DNA of 64,000 nt from Diadema setosum. Its lineage: Eukaryota; Echinodermata; Echinoidea; Diadematoida; Diadematidae. The DNA is taken from assembly GCF_964275005.1 (NCBI RefSeq), contig NC_092686.1, positions 44,142,333 through 44,206,332 of the forward strand. Reading direction: 5' to 3'. A model generated the notes under the pieces. The model saw only the letters and a list, made by a program, of their open reading frames with translations. It was not told the DNA's origin and made no database searches. This document shows, piece by piece, positions 23,822 through 36,232 of this stretch (the stretch's first letter is position 1; each line of letters starts with the position of its first letter). A program made the translations under genes and the position numbers.

Positions 23822-26511
23822 TGTCGTGAAGTGGGTCGACTTCACGGGGTATATGGACGGTTGAGGTCCACGGGGTTCACACCAATGAGGATGTCGGGAG
23901 ACTTCAGTTAAAGGAACTCGGGCCTTTAATGTTTCTAAATGACTCAGAGAATCAAAACAAAAAATCCAAAAGAAAAACCCCTGCAAAGCAGAGAAAAAAC
24001 AAAACGATAATCAATAAATATACTGAACCACGCAATACAGCTACTAGCATAGTTATATACACGATACTAATACAATAACAACGAGCATACGTTGATATAA
24101 ATCAAGCTAACACATTTCTTCACTTCGAAACTCGAAATTACCTGACCAGAAACTAACTGTGGATTAGCTTTTGTTCTAAATAAAATTCTCTCGTTTTCTA
24201 TATTGTCCGAAATACGTAAACCAAACAAAATCTGCAACTTATACCTTTGGCATGTGTCTGTTCATCACGATGCAACAAATTGTTTTCATATTCTAAATTG
24301 CTGATCACAATGATAATCTTTCAACTAATTTCTCTTGTCTCAACATTCGTCAAAAACCAATAAATTGATACGTCAAGATCCGATACCATCTATCAATGTT
24401 GCATAAAATATTTAAAGCGCTTGACTATGCAAATGAATCTACTATAGCTTACTATATATGACATAGACTATTTACATGTATCTCATATACCGATAATCTT
24501 CTAACTCAATGTACGCTTCTCAACTGGCGATCCAAAATCCTATACAAGTATAACTGTGCAAGCGGAATAATAATTATACTACGCACAAGCATTATAATAA
24601 TATATACAAGGGATGATCATACGATCAAACCAGCCATTAACGGTGATGTTACCGTTAACCATTGCCAAATCCCCCCCCCCTTGGGTTCTTGTCACCTTTA
24701 GTAACCATAAATCACTTACATCAAACATATTCTCTTTAATCTGAACAACAATCAAATCAATCTATCTTCCCGTCATGCGAACTGCCCAATCTTTAGTTGA
24801 TAGTACACTGTACTTATTTAAACCAATCCGAAACTCGTGCATGACTAATCAAATTGATGCAAAGGAGGAATCACATCTCCCTTCATTGCGTAAACAACTT
24901 ATTTACTTCAATCAAATTTGCCGTTTTCATAACACCAAAACATCTATTGCATTATTCATACCTGAATCCAACACAGGAATCTCTGTTGTGTTACGAGTTC
25001 CCGCTTTTCGGAATACGTCGTACAAACCCGCTGCAATATACAATGATAACACAAATCAATCATCTTTATACAGTACGATGCATCAAAATCATAACTACTA
25101 CATGTACATTAAATATAAATGTGAACAAGCCGTCAAAGCAGCGAAACAAACGTGCCCCTCACTGTACGGAGAGTGTCTTTTGTTTCTCTTTGTTCCTCTA
25201 AAACTCCTCAACTACGGCTCGCCGAGGCATTTTTATCGGCAAAATGAACGAGCTACGATTTGTTGACTAAATACCGACCAAAATCTGTACTTTTGCCTGT
25301 CTAAGGTCGCTCGCTTGAGCGAGGCAAATCCCTTGTGGATAACTGGACATAAAACATGAATCAACTCTTGTGACCGTTGCCACGCGACCTAACTTTTTCT
25401 CTTCTTACTTCGACATACCACCTCCGATAAGGCTGGTGCAATTTTCTCTTTCCCTTTCTCCCTCCATCTCTCTTCCCCTCTCGCTCGCTCCCTCCTTCTC
25501 TTCTTTCTTCCTCTCCCATTGACCGAAGCGACTCGATAAAGTACACAGAGCATGAGTCGTAACCAAGATGGTAGTCGCTCACTCCTAGCACCCATCATCG
25601 TTAACGGAAACTTTCTAACACCATTATTACTTCGTAATGCGAAATTACAAACACAATATCAACGCATACGGTCGACAACTTAAAACGGCTTCATTCTAAT
25701 TAATTTCTGTCTTCCATACAATATGTAGAATTTACACAAAGAAGGAAAGCGGTATCATCTACGAGACTAATGTCCAGCGAAAACGCAACTATTTCACGGT
25801 GGACCACTATCACCTAACAACGTCATAATTCTCCCTAAAGAAAATTTTCTAAAACAACGTGCGGAGATACAATTCGTTATTGGACGTTCCTCTATCCATT
25901 TATAAATTGAAATGTTGAATTTACTTACGATTTTCTCCAAAATCGGGATGATTGTCCAAAACTTTGACTTTTCCTCCGACGCAAAACGTGTTCTCTTCCT
26001 CTGGCCGTTCTTAGAGCGAATGAAACTCACGCGGTCTCTCCGAGCTGACCAGAGGAAGATTTCTGACCCAATCACTCTTTTCTTCCAAATTATTATTCTT
26101 ACTCTAAAATAATCTTGGTTTTCCACAAAGTAAAATAAACATGAATATACCTTTCGAAAATCACAATACCAGAAACTACTTATATCTGAAATTATCATAG
26201 CCGATGTTTTTATTCTATAATTTTCTCCAGGAGAGTTACTTGCTTGCTCGCGGATGACCACATGATGTCATCGCAAGTCAAGCGGTTTTCTACGAAATAC
26301 ACCCCGATTAAAGCTATTCTCCGGCTTTTTGAGGCAAAAACAGCAATACGAATGATTTAAACTGATATTCAAACCCCTTTTTAATCCCGTTTATGCGCTG
26401 TAGGGAAGTGTTCTATTTCAAGCATCTTAATCATCCATAATGGTTACCATATCATCGAATTTATTTGCACAAACTAAAATATTAATCTCGTCAATTTTCC
26501 ATTTTCCGACA
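23822..26511 (-). repeat. 5' LTR (2690 bp)
   Basis: Same length and apparently the same sequence as 15521-18210, including a 10-bp C run near 24671. TG...CA termini. The right flank starts TCATTT. Confidence 0.9.
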
Positions 26512-27335
26512 TCATTTATCATACTGTCTTATCTCTCATTTCATTTTTGTTCCCTTGCATGTCTTCTTCATCTCTCTTTCCTTTTCTCTGACACAGAAAC
26601 ACACATCAACATGCATACACAGACTGCATAATTATGCAATGTTTTTATGCTACATTGTAAATGAATTTCTAACCATGTTGATACATAATACACTTTCATT
26701 TCTTATCACACAAATATTAGTGATGTACAGTGTTAAATGAAAACATGAGATTTATCACTTTAGACAGAATGTAGACAGAAAAAGATGATAGCAAAGACAA
26801 TTTTCACATTAGTTAAACTTTATTCAACATTTGGACCAAACATTGATACTCTTTATGATGTACAACAACAATGATCCATTTAGGAGTCTGTCATTTCAAA
26901 TTATTTTGCATACAACTGATGTTCACCACAAATATTATTTACCTTCCCATCCTCTACTGGATATGTGGCATCAAATGTACATTTTTACTTTGTTGTTTTG
27001 CTTTCAATGTGCCTCCTCTATCTCCTTCTTTTACTCCACACACAATATTTCAAGGTCTCATTCAGGACATAAATTATGTGCATGTAATAATTTATTATCA
27101 CTGCCAAATTAAAAGACCCTTTCAAGAATCATTATTGTACAAATGTTTATACAGAATCATATTTTATGAGATTATAGATCAGCAGTTTGCGATCTCACAA
27201 CTTTCATTTGTAGAGGGAGACAAATTGAAGAAAATTCACACATTGACCTTCACCTCTCTGCTTCATATTCTCTTGTTATAACGAATCACATGGACAGACA
27301 TGTTTCATAAATCAGTTACATGTATTATCACAAAG

Positions 27336-27414
27336 CCTTGATGGTGACTATGCATATCCTTATCAGACAACAAATTCCTTCAAATAGAGCTACCAGTACT
27401 CAATGTCAATAAAG
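27336..27414 (+). pseudogene. Decayed copy of the exon-like segment at 12934
   Basis: Homology spans 27325-27422 against 12923-13024 with about 93% identity outside one gap. A net 4-bp deletion ('tataaacacatatcc' against 'tatgcatatcc') shifts the frame and brings in a stop, so this copy cannot encode the peptide. Flanks on both sides are unrelated to those of the first copy. Confidence 0.5.
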
Positions 27415-27734
27415 GTAAAACTGAAAAAAAAAACTATTGTTGAAAATAACTGTCTTGCATTAGACAGTGGAAAACAAATTATCATAATGTAAAGGCATAA
27501 TTTACCATTTGCAGATGAAACAAAAACTCAGCATTAATGCTTCAAAATAGTTCTAAAATGTGAGTTAGGGATAGAAACAACCACTGTAAAAAAAAATGAA
27601 TCCGTATAATCGATGGTAAGTATTGTTAAATACACAAAATGTGAACAATAGTTATAATAAGAATGCTTCCCGATTAAACCATCCACTGTTACGGTTTACT
27701 TAGAAAAATACTGATATTTCCTTATATTTTAGGC

Positions 27735-27740
27735 TTTATT
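27735..27740 (-). promoter_or_regulatory. Probable poly(A) signal of the DCC gene
   Basis: AATAAA on the minus strand lies about 243 bp past the stop codon of the DCC gene, a normal 3' UTR length. Confidence 0.5.
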
Positions 27741-27982
27741 GCGAAAATTTTATATGGTAGGATGTTTTGTGATACAACAGACCTACACATATATGCATCA
27801 AATGTGATATCTTGAACATTTTTTAAATCACTGCTCCCAAAGGTAAACTGGACCTTTAAAAATAAGTAAGAACAAAATGTACAACACATTTCACTGAAGA
27901 CAATTTGCACAGTATGATTTGTCCCTCCCAAAGGCATTCTGGGGAATATGACATCATAGACCACTAGGATCCTTCATCTAAA

Positions 27983-30792
27983 CTATCTCTCAGGCACTTT
28001 ACAATTTGCCTCTTCACACTGGCGTCCTGTTAGCCTGAGGCGGTTACGGGCAAACCACATGTAGCCGCGGTCAAAGATCCCAGAGAACACCGGCCACTTC
28101 ATGAACCCGGTCATCCAGCCCCAGCCCAATGCTCTGTACATGGCGTCCACAGCATCAATTCTGGTGTGAATCTGTAGAGAGAAGTTAGACAATCAGTCAA
28201 GAAAGACACATTGAAACAAAATTCATGAAGTCATAATATTATGGAACTTCTTATCTTAACAAAGATGACTGCAAATGTACTTTTCTCCTTCTCATTACTT
28301 TGATGATATTGTTTCAGAGTGTTCTCTTTCCTGAAAAAAAAAAACAACAACAAAAACTTTCACTTGATGCTAGAAGAAAGACGAAACCCCAAATTTACAT
28401 TTCCACTTGCTGTAAAAAGTGGAAACATTTAGATATGCTTTTGAAGTTTCTGTACATCGAGTGTGTGGTATTTTTTTTATTCTTTTAGTCTTAGGATGTA
28501 CATTTTTACTCATGATAAGGTACATGTCTTATAATTTTATGGGCTTTCCTGTTTAAACTGTGGCTCTGAATACTTTATAAAAAATAAAATATGCCAGTGT
28601 GCATATTATATTTCGACATACAATAAGCCAACATGTTTATCATTACATTGCAATACTGCAGTGTTATATACAATGTACAACTGGTGTACTCTGCAGGTCT
28701 ACTACCACTAAACTGTATCAATGTTTTCAACAGGTAAATTCTTATAATCTTCACAAACATTATCTGTTATCATTATTATCTTATATTTATAATTTTCTCA
28801 ACCTTTTAATTTTCAGATATCAGTACGTGAATCATCAATCAATTTTGCAAAATCATTTGTTGTGACTTGCAACATAGACTGTGCAGTGTTTCTGATCCAT
28901 ATATAATTATCATGATGATCACATGACAATTATTACAAAAATTTAATTTTGGTTATGCATATAAGAACTAACCTTATATTTACTACTATCATAAGTCATT
29001 ATGAGAATAATTATCATCACTATTACAATCATTATCACCATCACCACCAGGGGCGGATCCACTAGGAATTCCATAAAGAGGGGGCGCTTTTACAAAATTG
29101 AAGGGGGGGGGGGCGCACACACCCTAACCCCCAATTTTTTTTATTTTTATTTCTTTTGTTTCAACAAAAAATAAAGGGGGTCTGCCTGGTGGGTCCCTGC
29201 CTGGATCTGTCACAGACCACCATCATCATCTGTCATATATGAATGAGGAGTATGAGCTTGGTGATGGCTTCAACATCGATCTTACCACATTATCAGGACC
29301 AATCACATGCATGACACCCATTGCCTCATCCAGGGGGATGTTATTGTGCTCTTGCTGGTTGTATCCTGGCTTGGAGATGTCCACAAAATGGAGGACATCT
29401 TTCTTTTTGTTCAGATACCGGACAAACTTGATCTCTTGGATGCAGAGAGGACAGTCACCATCATATAAGATCTGACAAGAAAAAAAAAAACAGAAAAAAA
29501 ACCAAAACAGATAACAATAACACTTCAGCATAATATTGACAACATTTATCATCTAAAGCTGCTTCACAGTTATGGATCACCCATTTTGTGGAATTTCTTT
29601 TAACACAAGGAAAATATATGTAGTGCATACATGCTGTACTTCATCTCAACATTGCATCTGTTCAATGTTCTGCATAATATTCTTTAGTGTTAAAATGATA
29701 TTCATGAATTGGAGGTATTTTTTTGTCTGTTAAAATGAACACAAAAATTCACCTTTCCACTGGCAAAATATACATGAATAACGCTATGCTGTACATGTAA
29801 TTGTATTTTATCACTAATACTACAGTGTACATGTGCACAACATAACTTGGGGAAAAGAAAATGATACAAACTCAAATCTTAAAAAAAAAATCTAATCACA
29901 ACGCCTCTCACTTGGCCATTGATTTACACTATAAACTTAAAAGGCAGTGAATTTTAGATTTTTCTTTTTTTTTTTTTTTTGCCTCAGAAGAGCAGGCAAT
30001 GTGCAAGTAGTTCAGCATTAATGCACGAGTTGTAATTATTTTAAAGAATTAATTGTATTCTCTATGTTTTTCTTTATATTTTGGCCACCAAATTTCATTG
30101 TTGGGAAAAAAAATCATGATTTTGGTGACCTGAAAGCAAATGGCCATCAAAAAAAAAAAAAAAAAAAAAAAAAGTATAGTGTATGATGTAGAGGACATGT
30201 AGATCTATATCTCCTATTTGATGATAGGTCTATATGAGCAAAGATGAGTGGCCGAGCAATGATAGATGATAATAATTATATTGGATGGCATTAATTCCTG
30301 GAATACCACGGAATATTGCACTCATTAGGGCCAATATTGCACTCATCTTCGATTCGTGCAATATTGGCTCTAACTCATGCAATATTCCCTGGTATCCCAT
30401 TCAAATGTTCATATATAGCCATTTTTGGAGTGCAGTGCAAGTCGGCATGCATCATAAAATCTTTATGTCAAATACTGCCTTCACAGCATGCTTGGTGAGT
30501 AAAGCAAATTAAAGTAATGACATATGGGGCAAAAGCTGGACTTTTCACACGACATGTTCACAATCTACATGATGATTAATACCTTGGTTTTGCCCGTCTT
30601 GTTTGCGCCACCATTACTCGCTGCACTGGACGATGCGTCGACCGAGTCTGTGCCGCTGGCTGTCCGTACGGTGCTCGTTGAAGCGAGGTACCTCCTGCAA
30701 AGACTGCGACCTGGACCAACCGAGTACGATTCGTTCGCGGTTCTCGAGTGCATCAATGTCGACCAAACCAATCTCCGTGAAATTGAATTCAT
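27983..30792 (-). CDS. DCC-family (DUF393) thiol-disulfide oxidoreductase, probably mitochondrial
   Basis: Three coding exons join in phase 0: 30583-30792, 29286-29471 and 27983-28171, giving 194 residues with good GT-AG junctions. Residues 1-70 are rich in Arg, Ser and Thr with few acids, a plausible mitochondrial leader. The domain starts at ILYDGDCPLC, with the family-defining CxxC at 77-80, and continues through DISKPGYN, HVIGPDNV, a tryptophan-rich GWGW segment and GYMWFARNRLRLTGR near the end. This matches the usual DCC domain (YDGDCPLC...W.AR.R..L). The reaction is inferred from the thioredoxin-like CxxC; substrates are unknown. The whole gene is in the window. A 16-kb foldback element starts about 400 bp upstream of the start codon, and introns 1 and 2 carry a hairpin repeat (30300) and a MITE (29048). 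Confidence 0.88.
29048..29211. mobile_element. GGCGGATCC-type MITE in the DCC gene
   Basis: The left end is CAGGGGCGGATCC and the right end is a decayed 'cctggatctg'. G runs and a T-rich core ending 'tttgtttcaacaaaaaataa' are shared with the copy at 42882-43042. It lies in intron 2 of the DCC gene. A short non-autonomous element. Confidence 0.65.
30300..30397. repeat. ~98-bp imperfect hairpin repeat
   Basis: 'ggaataccacggaatattgc' at the left is mirrored by 'gcaatattccctggtatcc' at the right, and the internal 'gccaatattgca' is mirrored by 'tgcaatattggc'. The arms are about 47 bp with few mismatches. Probably a palindromic MITE; it sits in DCC intron 1. Confidence 0.7.
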
Positions 30793-31020
30793 GGTCGAAT
30801 CCTCTTCCCTTCAAGGAAACTGTAAAATATCTCAATTTAAACTAAGTGTGCAGACCGCTGTCCTGCTTCCTGTCAGGGTAGATCTAGAAGATGGCTGGCT
30901 TGTGTTTGACTTCGGCTGTTCCACACGTCGAAACGTGCACAGAAAACAAAGGTTATGCAATGTGAGAGTCAAAAACTAGTCTAGTTTTCAGGCTTGTTTA
31001 TTGTCTCATATAGTCCCTTA

Positions 31021-31175
31021 TAGTCTGGCTCCCAGACCCTCTGCTCGTACTATTTTGCTACACAGGATATTGACACCCTGAACGTCAAAAACTGGAGCAG
31101 GTTTAGTGCCTTCGTCAAAGGCGGCGACTTCGTCACCGCGGAGTCAAGTTGGCTAAGGGTCTGGAAACCAGACTA
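31021..31175. mobile_element. Short TA-flanked MITE
   Basis: Termini TAGTCTGG...CCAGACTA form inverted repeats ('tagtctggctcccagaccct' against 'agggtctggaaaccagacta') within TA/TA flanks. About 155 bp with no coding capacity. It lies between the DCC start codon and the giant foldback element. Confidence 0.7.
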
Positions 31176-31389
31176 AGCCCCTCCGGGCCGGTAGGCACTT
31201 AAGAGGCGAGAATGCTCTGCGGGAAGTAGTTTCACCAAAGGTCACAGATATTAATTATTCATGAGCTGGCGCGGAGACTGCCGAAGCCTTATTGAATATG
31301 TATGAGGTGGGAGATTCCCTTTCCCCTGCGTTGTAAACGTACACCACCGAGTGAACGTCATGTAAACACATATCGCTTTCACAGTTGCA

Positions 31390-31392
<3 letters not shown>

Positions 31393-31438
<46 letters not shown>
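31393..31438. repeat. (GT)n microsatellite in left arm
   Basis: About 23 GT repeats. The mirror tract in the right arm, (CA)n at 47021-47058, is shorter. Confidence 0.95.
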
Positions 31439-31440
<2 letters not shown>

Positions 31441-31749
31441 GTCTGTCTGTCACTCACTCGAGAAATGTCCATCGACGACTCACCCTTGTTGACATCCCAC
31501 AGACTCTGTACAAACATGGTTTGACGATGAGTTTGATCGTCATTGTGGTAAGGGGTGTCAAGATTTCTTCAAATAAATACTTTTAGTAACGTTAGGGCCT
31601 AACGTTAGTTGTTATTCCTTTTTTTTGGGGGGGGGGGTGGGTAAAATGGGCTAGATCAGAAAACACAGAAAAGTACACTCAATGTAATCAGTCATTCTTG
31701 GAAGTTCTAATTGATTCGAAGTTCATGTCAATCAACCGTTAAAAATGAC

Positions 31750-33935
31750 AAAAAGTGCACTTCTAATGCCTATGCGAATATTACGTAAAACGAGGCGACA
31801 GTAGAGTGTGGTGAGGCGACAGTAGAGTGCGGTTTGGTCATATTGGTGAATTCACCGATGAAATTCAATTTTTAACATTAATTATTTTTAGTAGAGTGAC
31901 AAGCAAAGCCCCTGGAACCGAAACTCATGTCTTTTGATGTGATTCGATCGTTAAAAATGACAACATCTTAGTATTAAGTGCTTTTCTAATGCCTATGCGT
32001 TATACACATAAAACGAGGCGACAGTAGAGTGTGGTGAGGCGACAGTAGAGTGCGGTTCGGTCATATTGGTGAATTTACCGATGAAATTGAATTTTTAACA
32101 TTCATTATTTTTAGTAGAGTGACAAACAAGGCACCTGGAGCCGAAAATCATGTCTTTTGATGTGTTTCCACCGTTAAAAATGACAACATCTTAGTATTGA
32201 GTGCTCTTCTAATGCCTATGCGTTATATACACATAAAACGAGGCGACAGTAGAGTGTGGTGAGGCGACAGTAGAGTGCGGTTTGGTCATATTGGTCAATT
32301 TACCAATGAAATTCAATTTTTAACATTAATTATTTCTAGTAGAGTGACAAACAAAGCCCCTGGAACCAAAACTCATGTCTTTTGATGTGATTCGACCGTT
32401 AAAAATGACAACATCTTAGTATTAAGTGCTCATCTAATGCCTATGCGTTATACACATAAAACGAGGCGACAGTAGAGTGTGGTGAGGCGACAGTAGAGTG
32501 CGGTTTGATCATATTGGTGAATTTACCGATGAACTTGAATTTTTAACATTAATTATGTAAAGAGAGTGACAATCAAAGCCCCTGGAGCTGAAACTCATGT
32601 CTTTTGATGTGATTCGATCGTTAAAGATGACAACATCTTAGTATTACGAGCTCTTCTAATGCCTATGCGTTATACACATAAAACGAGGCGACAGTAGAGT
32701 GTGGTGAGGCGACAGTAGAGTGCGGTTTGGTCATATTGGTCAATTTACCGATGAACTTGAATTTCTAACATTAATTATTTTTAGTAGAGTGACAAGCAAA
32801 GCCCCTGGAGCCGAAACTCATGTCTTTTGATGTAATTCGATCGTTAAAAATGACAACATCTTAGTATTAAGTGCTCTTCTAATGCCTATGCGTTATACCC
32901 ATAAAACGAGGCGACAGTAGAGTGTGGTGAGGCGACAGTAGAGTGCGGTTTGATCATATTGGTGAATTTACCGATGAACTTGAATTTTTAACATTAATTA
33001 TTTTTAGTAGAGTGACAAGCAAAGCACCTGGAGCCGAAACTCATGTCTTTTGATGTGATTCGATCGTTAAAAATGACAACATCTTAGTATTACGTGCTCT
33101 TCTAATGCCTATGCGTTATACACATAAAACGAGGCGACAGTAGAGTGTGGTGAGGCGACAGTAGAGTGCGGTTTGGTCATATTGGTGAATTTACCAATGA
33201 AATTCAATTTTTAACATTAATTATTTCTAGTAGAGTGACAAGCAAAGCCCCTGGAACCGAAACTCATGCCTTTTGATGTGATTCGACCGTTAAAAATGAC
33301 AACATCTTAGTATTGAGTGCTCTTCTAATGCCTATGCGTTATACACATAAAACGAGGCGATAGTAGAGTGTGGTGAGGCGACAGTAGAGTGCGGTTTGAT
33401 CATATTGGTGAATTTACCGATGAATTTGAATTTTTAACATTAATTATTTTTAGTAGAGTGACAAGCAAAGCCCCTGGAGCCGAAACTCATGTCTTTTGAT
33501 GTAATTCGATCGTTAAAAATGACAACATCTTAGTATTAAGTGCTCTTCTAATGCCTATGCGTTATACACATAAAACGAGGCGACAGTAGAGTGTGGTGAG
33601 GCGACAGTAGAATGCGGTTTGGTCATATTGGTCAATTTACCAATGAAATTCAATTTTTAACATTAATTATTTCTAGTAGAGTGACAAGCAAAGCCCCTGG
33701 AGCCGAAACTCATGTCTTTTGATGTGATTCGATCGTTAAAAATGACAACATCTTAGTATTACGTGCTCTTCTAATGCCTATGCGTTACACACATAAAACG
33801 AGGCGACAGTAGAGTGCGGTTTGGTCATATTAATCACTACCGATGAACTTGAATGTTTAGCATTAATTATTTGAGTAGAGTGACAAACAAAGCCCCTTGA
33901 GCCGAAACTTATGTCTTTTGACATGATTAAGCTTA
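31750..33935 (+). repeat. ~223-bp satellite array, left arm, about 10 monomers
   Basis: Monomers begin near 31790, 32012, 32237, 32462, 32685, 32906, 33129, 33352, 33576 and 33798. Each carries GAGGCGACAGTAGAGTG twice, 21-22 bp apart, followed by a conserved AT-rich body ('ttggtcatattggtgaattt', 'aactcatgtcttttgatgtg', 'aatgcctatgcgttatac'). The innermost monomer has only one 17-mer copy and is the most diverged, as expected at an array edge. Confidence 0.93.
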
Positions 33936-34510
33936 TGTTAGTATAGAGCTCTGCAATAACATCTATGTTAACTTGTACATCTCCATCCAATCATGCAACT
34001 TTTTTTAAACTAAACAATATTTTAAGACCTCTGCAGTAATTTCTGTATGTAAACTTCTGAGAGGGAAAGGACAAGATGCGCTCACAAGAAATTTCACCGA
34101 CAGTGTAAATTTGTTGGTTCACAGCTCTGCTGGGTATATAGGCAAGGTTTATTTTTATTCCCAACAGAAGAGGGCAGATCAAGACCTGTTATAGTGTCAA
34201 AGACAAATGAAAATTATACATTGTTGTATAATGGTTTTAAATACACCACCATTATAAGAAAGATATTTTCTACTTAACCTAGTATACCATTTTGCATTAC
34301 ACAGTATGTACTAATTTAATCATGTAAAGCACATATAGATTCCAGGAATAGTATGCGCTATATAAGCAGCTATCATTATTATTAGTAGTAGTAGCAGCAT
34401 GGCTTGTTTCTTACTTTCATAGTATTACTATATACAGGTTTCTTTTCTTCATCTTTATATTACATTCTAAAAGTACAGTGTGCAGAGACACGCAGAGGAA
34501 AAGTTAGAAA

Positions 34511-34554
34511 GAGAAGAAGAAGAAGAAGAAGAAGAAGAAGAAGAAGAAGAAGAA
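34511..34554. repeat. (GAA)n microsatellite
   Basis: About 14 uninterrupted GAA units followed by a G run. The apparent poly-Glu frame across it is an artefact of the repeat. Confidence 0.9.
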
Positions 34555-34763
34555 GGGGGGGGGGGGGATAGAATGCACATTAGCATCCTACTAACAAGTC
34601 AGCTCCCACGTACTATAGATAAACGATTAGACTACTATCCAAAACCTTGTTGCTTATTGTGTATCATAGTAGCTCAATTCCTTGGTCACTCACTATCCTA
34701 TACCGATGCAAGGAAACAGAGGGAGAGAGATGGGAGATAGGAAGAGGAAGACAGAGAGAGAGA

Positions 34764-34794
<31 letters not shown>

Positions 34795-35539
34795 GAAGAG
34801 CAGCAAATCAAGGGCTATTAAAGTCTGAATACATTAAGACTACTACTTTAAACTGCTGCTGCTGCTGAAGCCGGATAGTACAAGCAGAGGAGTGCCTTAT
34901 CTGAGGATCTGTTCCCCCTTTCCCTCTTTCTGGAGTGGGGGACACAGTGATTTCCTGCAATATCGACTCCAGACGCAGGTCGGCAACACGGGAGATATTG
35001 TGTGTTATACTATAGAATCAACGAATGGTGAGTAGAAGGATATATTATTCTCTACTCTCTATTAACTATCATCCTGCTCCGAAATCCCTTCAAGTTAGTG
35101 ATTTGGATAGTTGCTAAAATTGCTCAGACACAACATCTCAGCATTACTGCTCTCAATGAAGTTGTAAAGGCAAATTGCAGAGGGGCATTCTTGCCCTCTT
35201 GACCACACAACTTACTGAAGTGGTAGAGAAGTTAAGACGAGAGACAAAAGCAGACAAAAGAGGGGGAACAAGGGTGGGGGTAGAGAGAAGGAAAGAAAAG
35301 GAGAGACAGTGAGAGAGAAGCAGGAAACCGAGGATGCCTTGTAAATGAGGCAACACATATAATATTAAGTCAAACAGTAACTTCCCATGTGTAAATACTC
35401 TTAAGTTTGATGTTCCCACCAGTCTACATACACAGCCCAATCTTGTCGATTGTATAATGCATGCACTCAATAAGCCCATACTTGACAAATGTTACAGCAT
35501 GCACCATACCCTCACGCTTTCACCAACTCCATCCAGCCC

Positions 35540-35571
35540 AAGGAGGTACTAGGCGAGCCTAGTACCTCCTT
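35540..35571. repeat. Perfect 14-bp-arm palindrome
   Basis: AAGGAGGTACTAGG (35540-35553) and its exact complement (35558-35571) are separated by CGAG. It is a strong potential hairpin with no associated gene. Confidence 0.85.
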
Positions 35572-36155
35572 GTCCAGCCTAGCACCTCTGCATCTAGCCT
35601 TGCAACCTTTTTTTCCCTTTCCTAAACCCATACCAGCATTAGAGCTCTGCAGTCACATCTCTGCATCAACTCCATCCAGTCTTGCACTTTTAGTATTTGC
35701 GCTCCACAGAAATGTCTCTTTGTTAGCTTGCTCCAACTTCGAGGTTTGTACCTCTTTTTTATATTAATCGAAATATATATCAACACATACATTCATACAA
35801 ACATATACACACACACACATACACATATTTGCGTGTATTTCGTGCTAACCTGGGACTTACACACTGAAATGAAATTTGTGTGTGTGTGTGAACGCGTTTG
35901 ATAATCAACCGTGGACGTTACAAGGAGGGGTGTATGCTAAATTTTGTGATATCTGAATGTGCTTTGTATGCAAAGATATTGCAATTTGAAACCATTTGTG
36001 CATGTCCAAGAATTGGGGAGTGTCCCCGGTTGTGGTGCGCATCTGTAATGTGAATGTAGGATGTCAAGTTTACATTCCCTCTGAAGGGGAAATGTATGCC
36101 CACACACATATACACACACACATTATATTTACATATAAAAAAGTTGCATGGAAAG

Positions 36156-36217
<62 letters not shown>
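36156..36217. repeat. (TA)n microsatellite
   Basis: About 30 TA units with a single G interruption at 36171, just left of the TIR element at 36233. Such TA-rich DNA is a natural target for TA-specific transposons. Confidence 0.95.
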
Positions 36218-36220
<3 letters not shown>

Positions 36221-36232
36221 GATTAAAGATTA

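Larger units (their letters stand above)
15521..26511 (-). mobile_element. Ty3/Gypsy LTR retrotransposon, full length
   Basis: On the minus strand the order is 5' LTR (23822-26511), primer-binding site (23797-23814), leader, a single Gag-Pol frame (18291-23420), polypurine tract (18211-18222) and 3' LTR (15521-18210). Domain order in pol is protease, reverse transcriptase, RNase H, integrase, which defines the Ty3/Gypsy class. There is no envelope-like frame after integrase. Both LTRs are exactly 2690 bp and look near-identical, so the insertion is recent. No duplicated target bases flank 15521/26511 taken as a simple insertion ('aattc' against 'tcatt'). The better match is for the unit including the inverted LTR (13116-26511), with TCATAT on the left and TCATTT on the right. 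Confidence 0.9.
26512..27982. other. Intergenic region between the Gypsy element and the DCC gene
   Basis: AT-rich sequence without a recognisable gene. It contains the decayed exon-like copy (27336-27414) and the probable poly(A) signal of the DCC gene at 27735. Confidence 0.5.

Noticed and set aside
30524..30979. 151-codon plus-strand frame
   Set aside because: It is antisense to exon 1 of the DCC gene. The minus-strand exon has an Arg/Ser-rich leader, a good donor and exact phase with the CPLC exon, which explains the coding signal better.
35153..35488. 111-codon minus-strand frame in the foldback interior
   Set aside because: Leu/Ser-rich by low complexity, with no conserved motif, no splice context and no homologous second copy seen.
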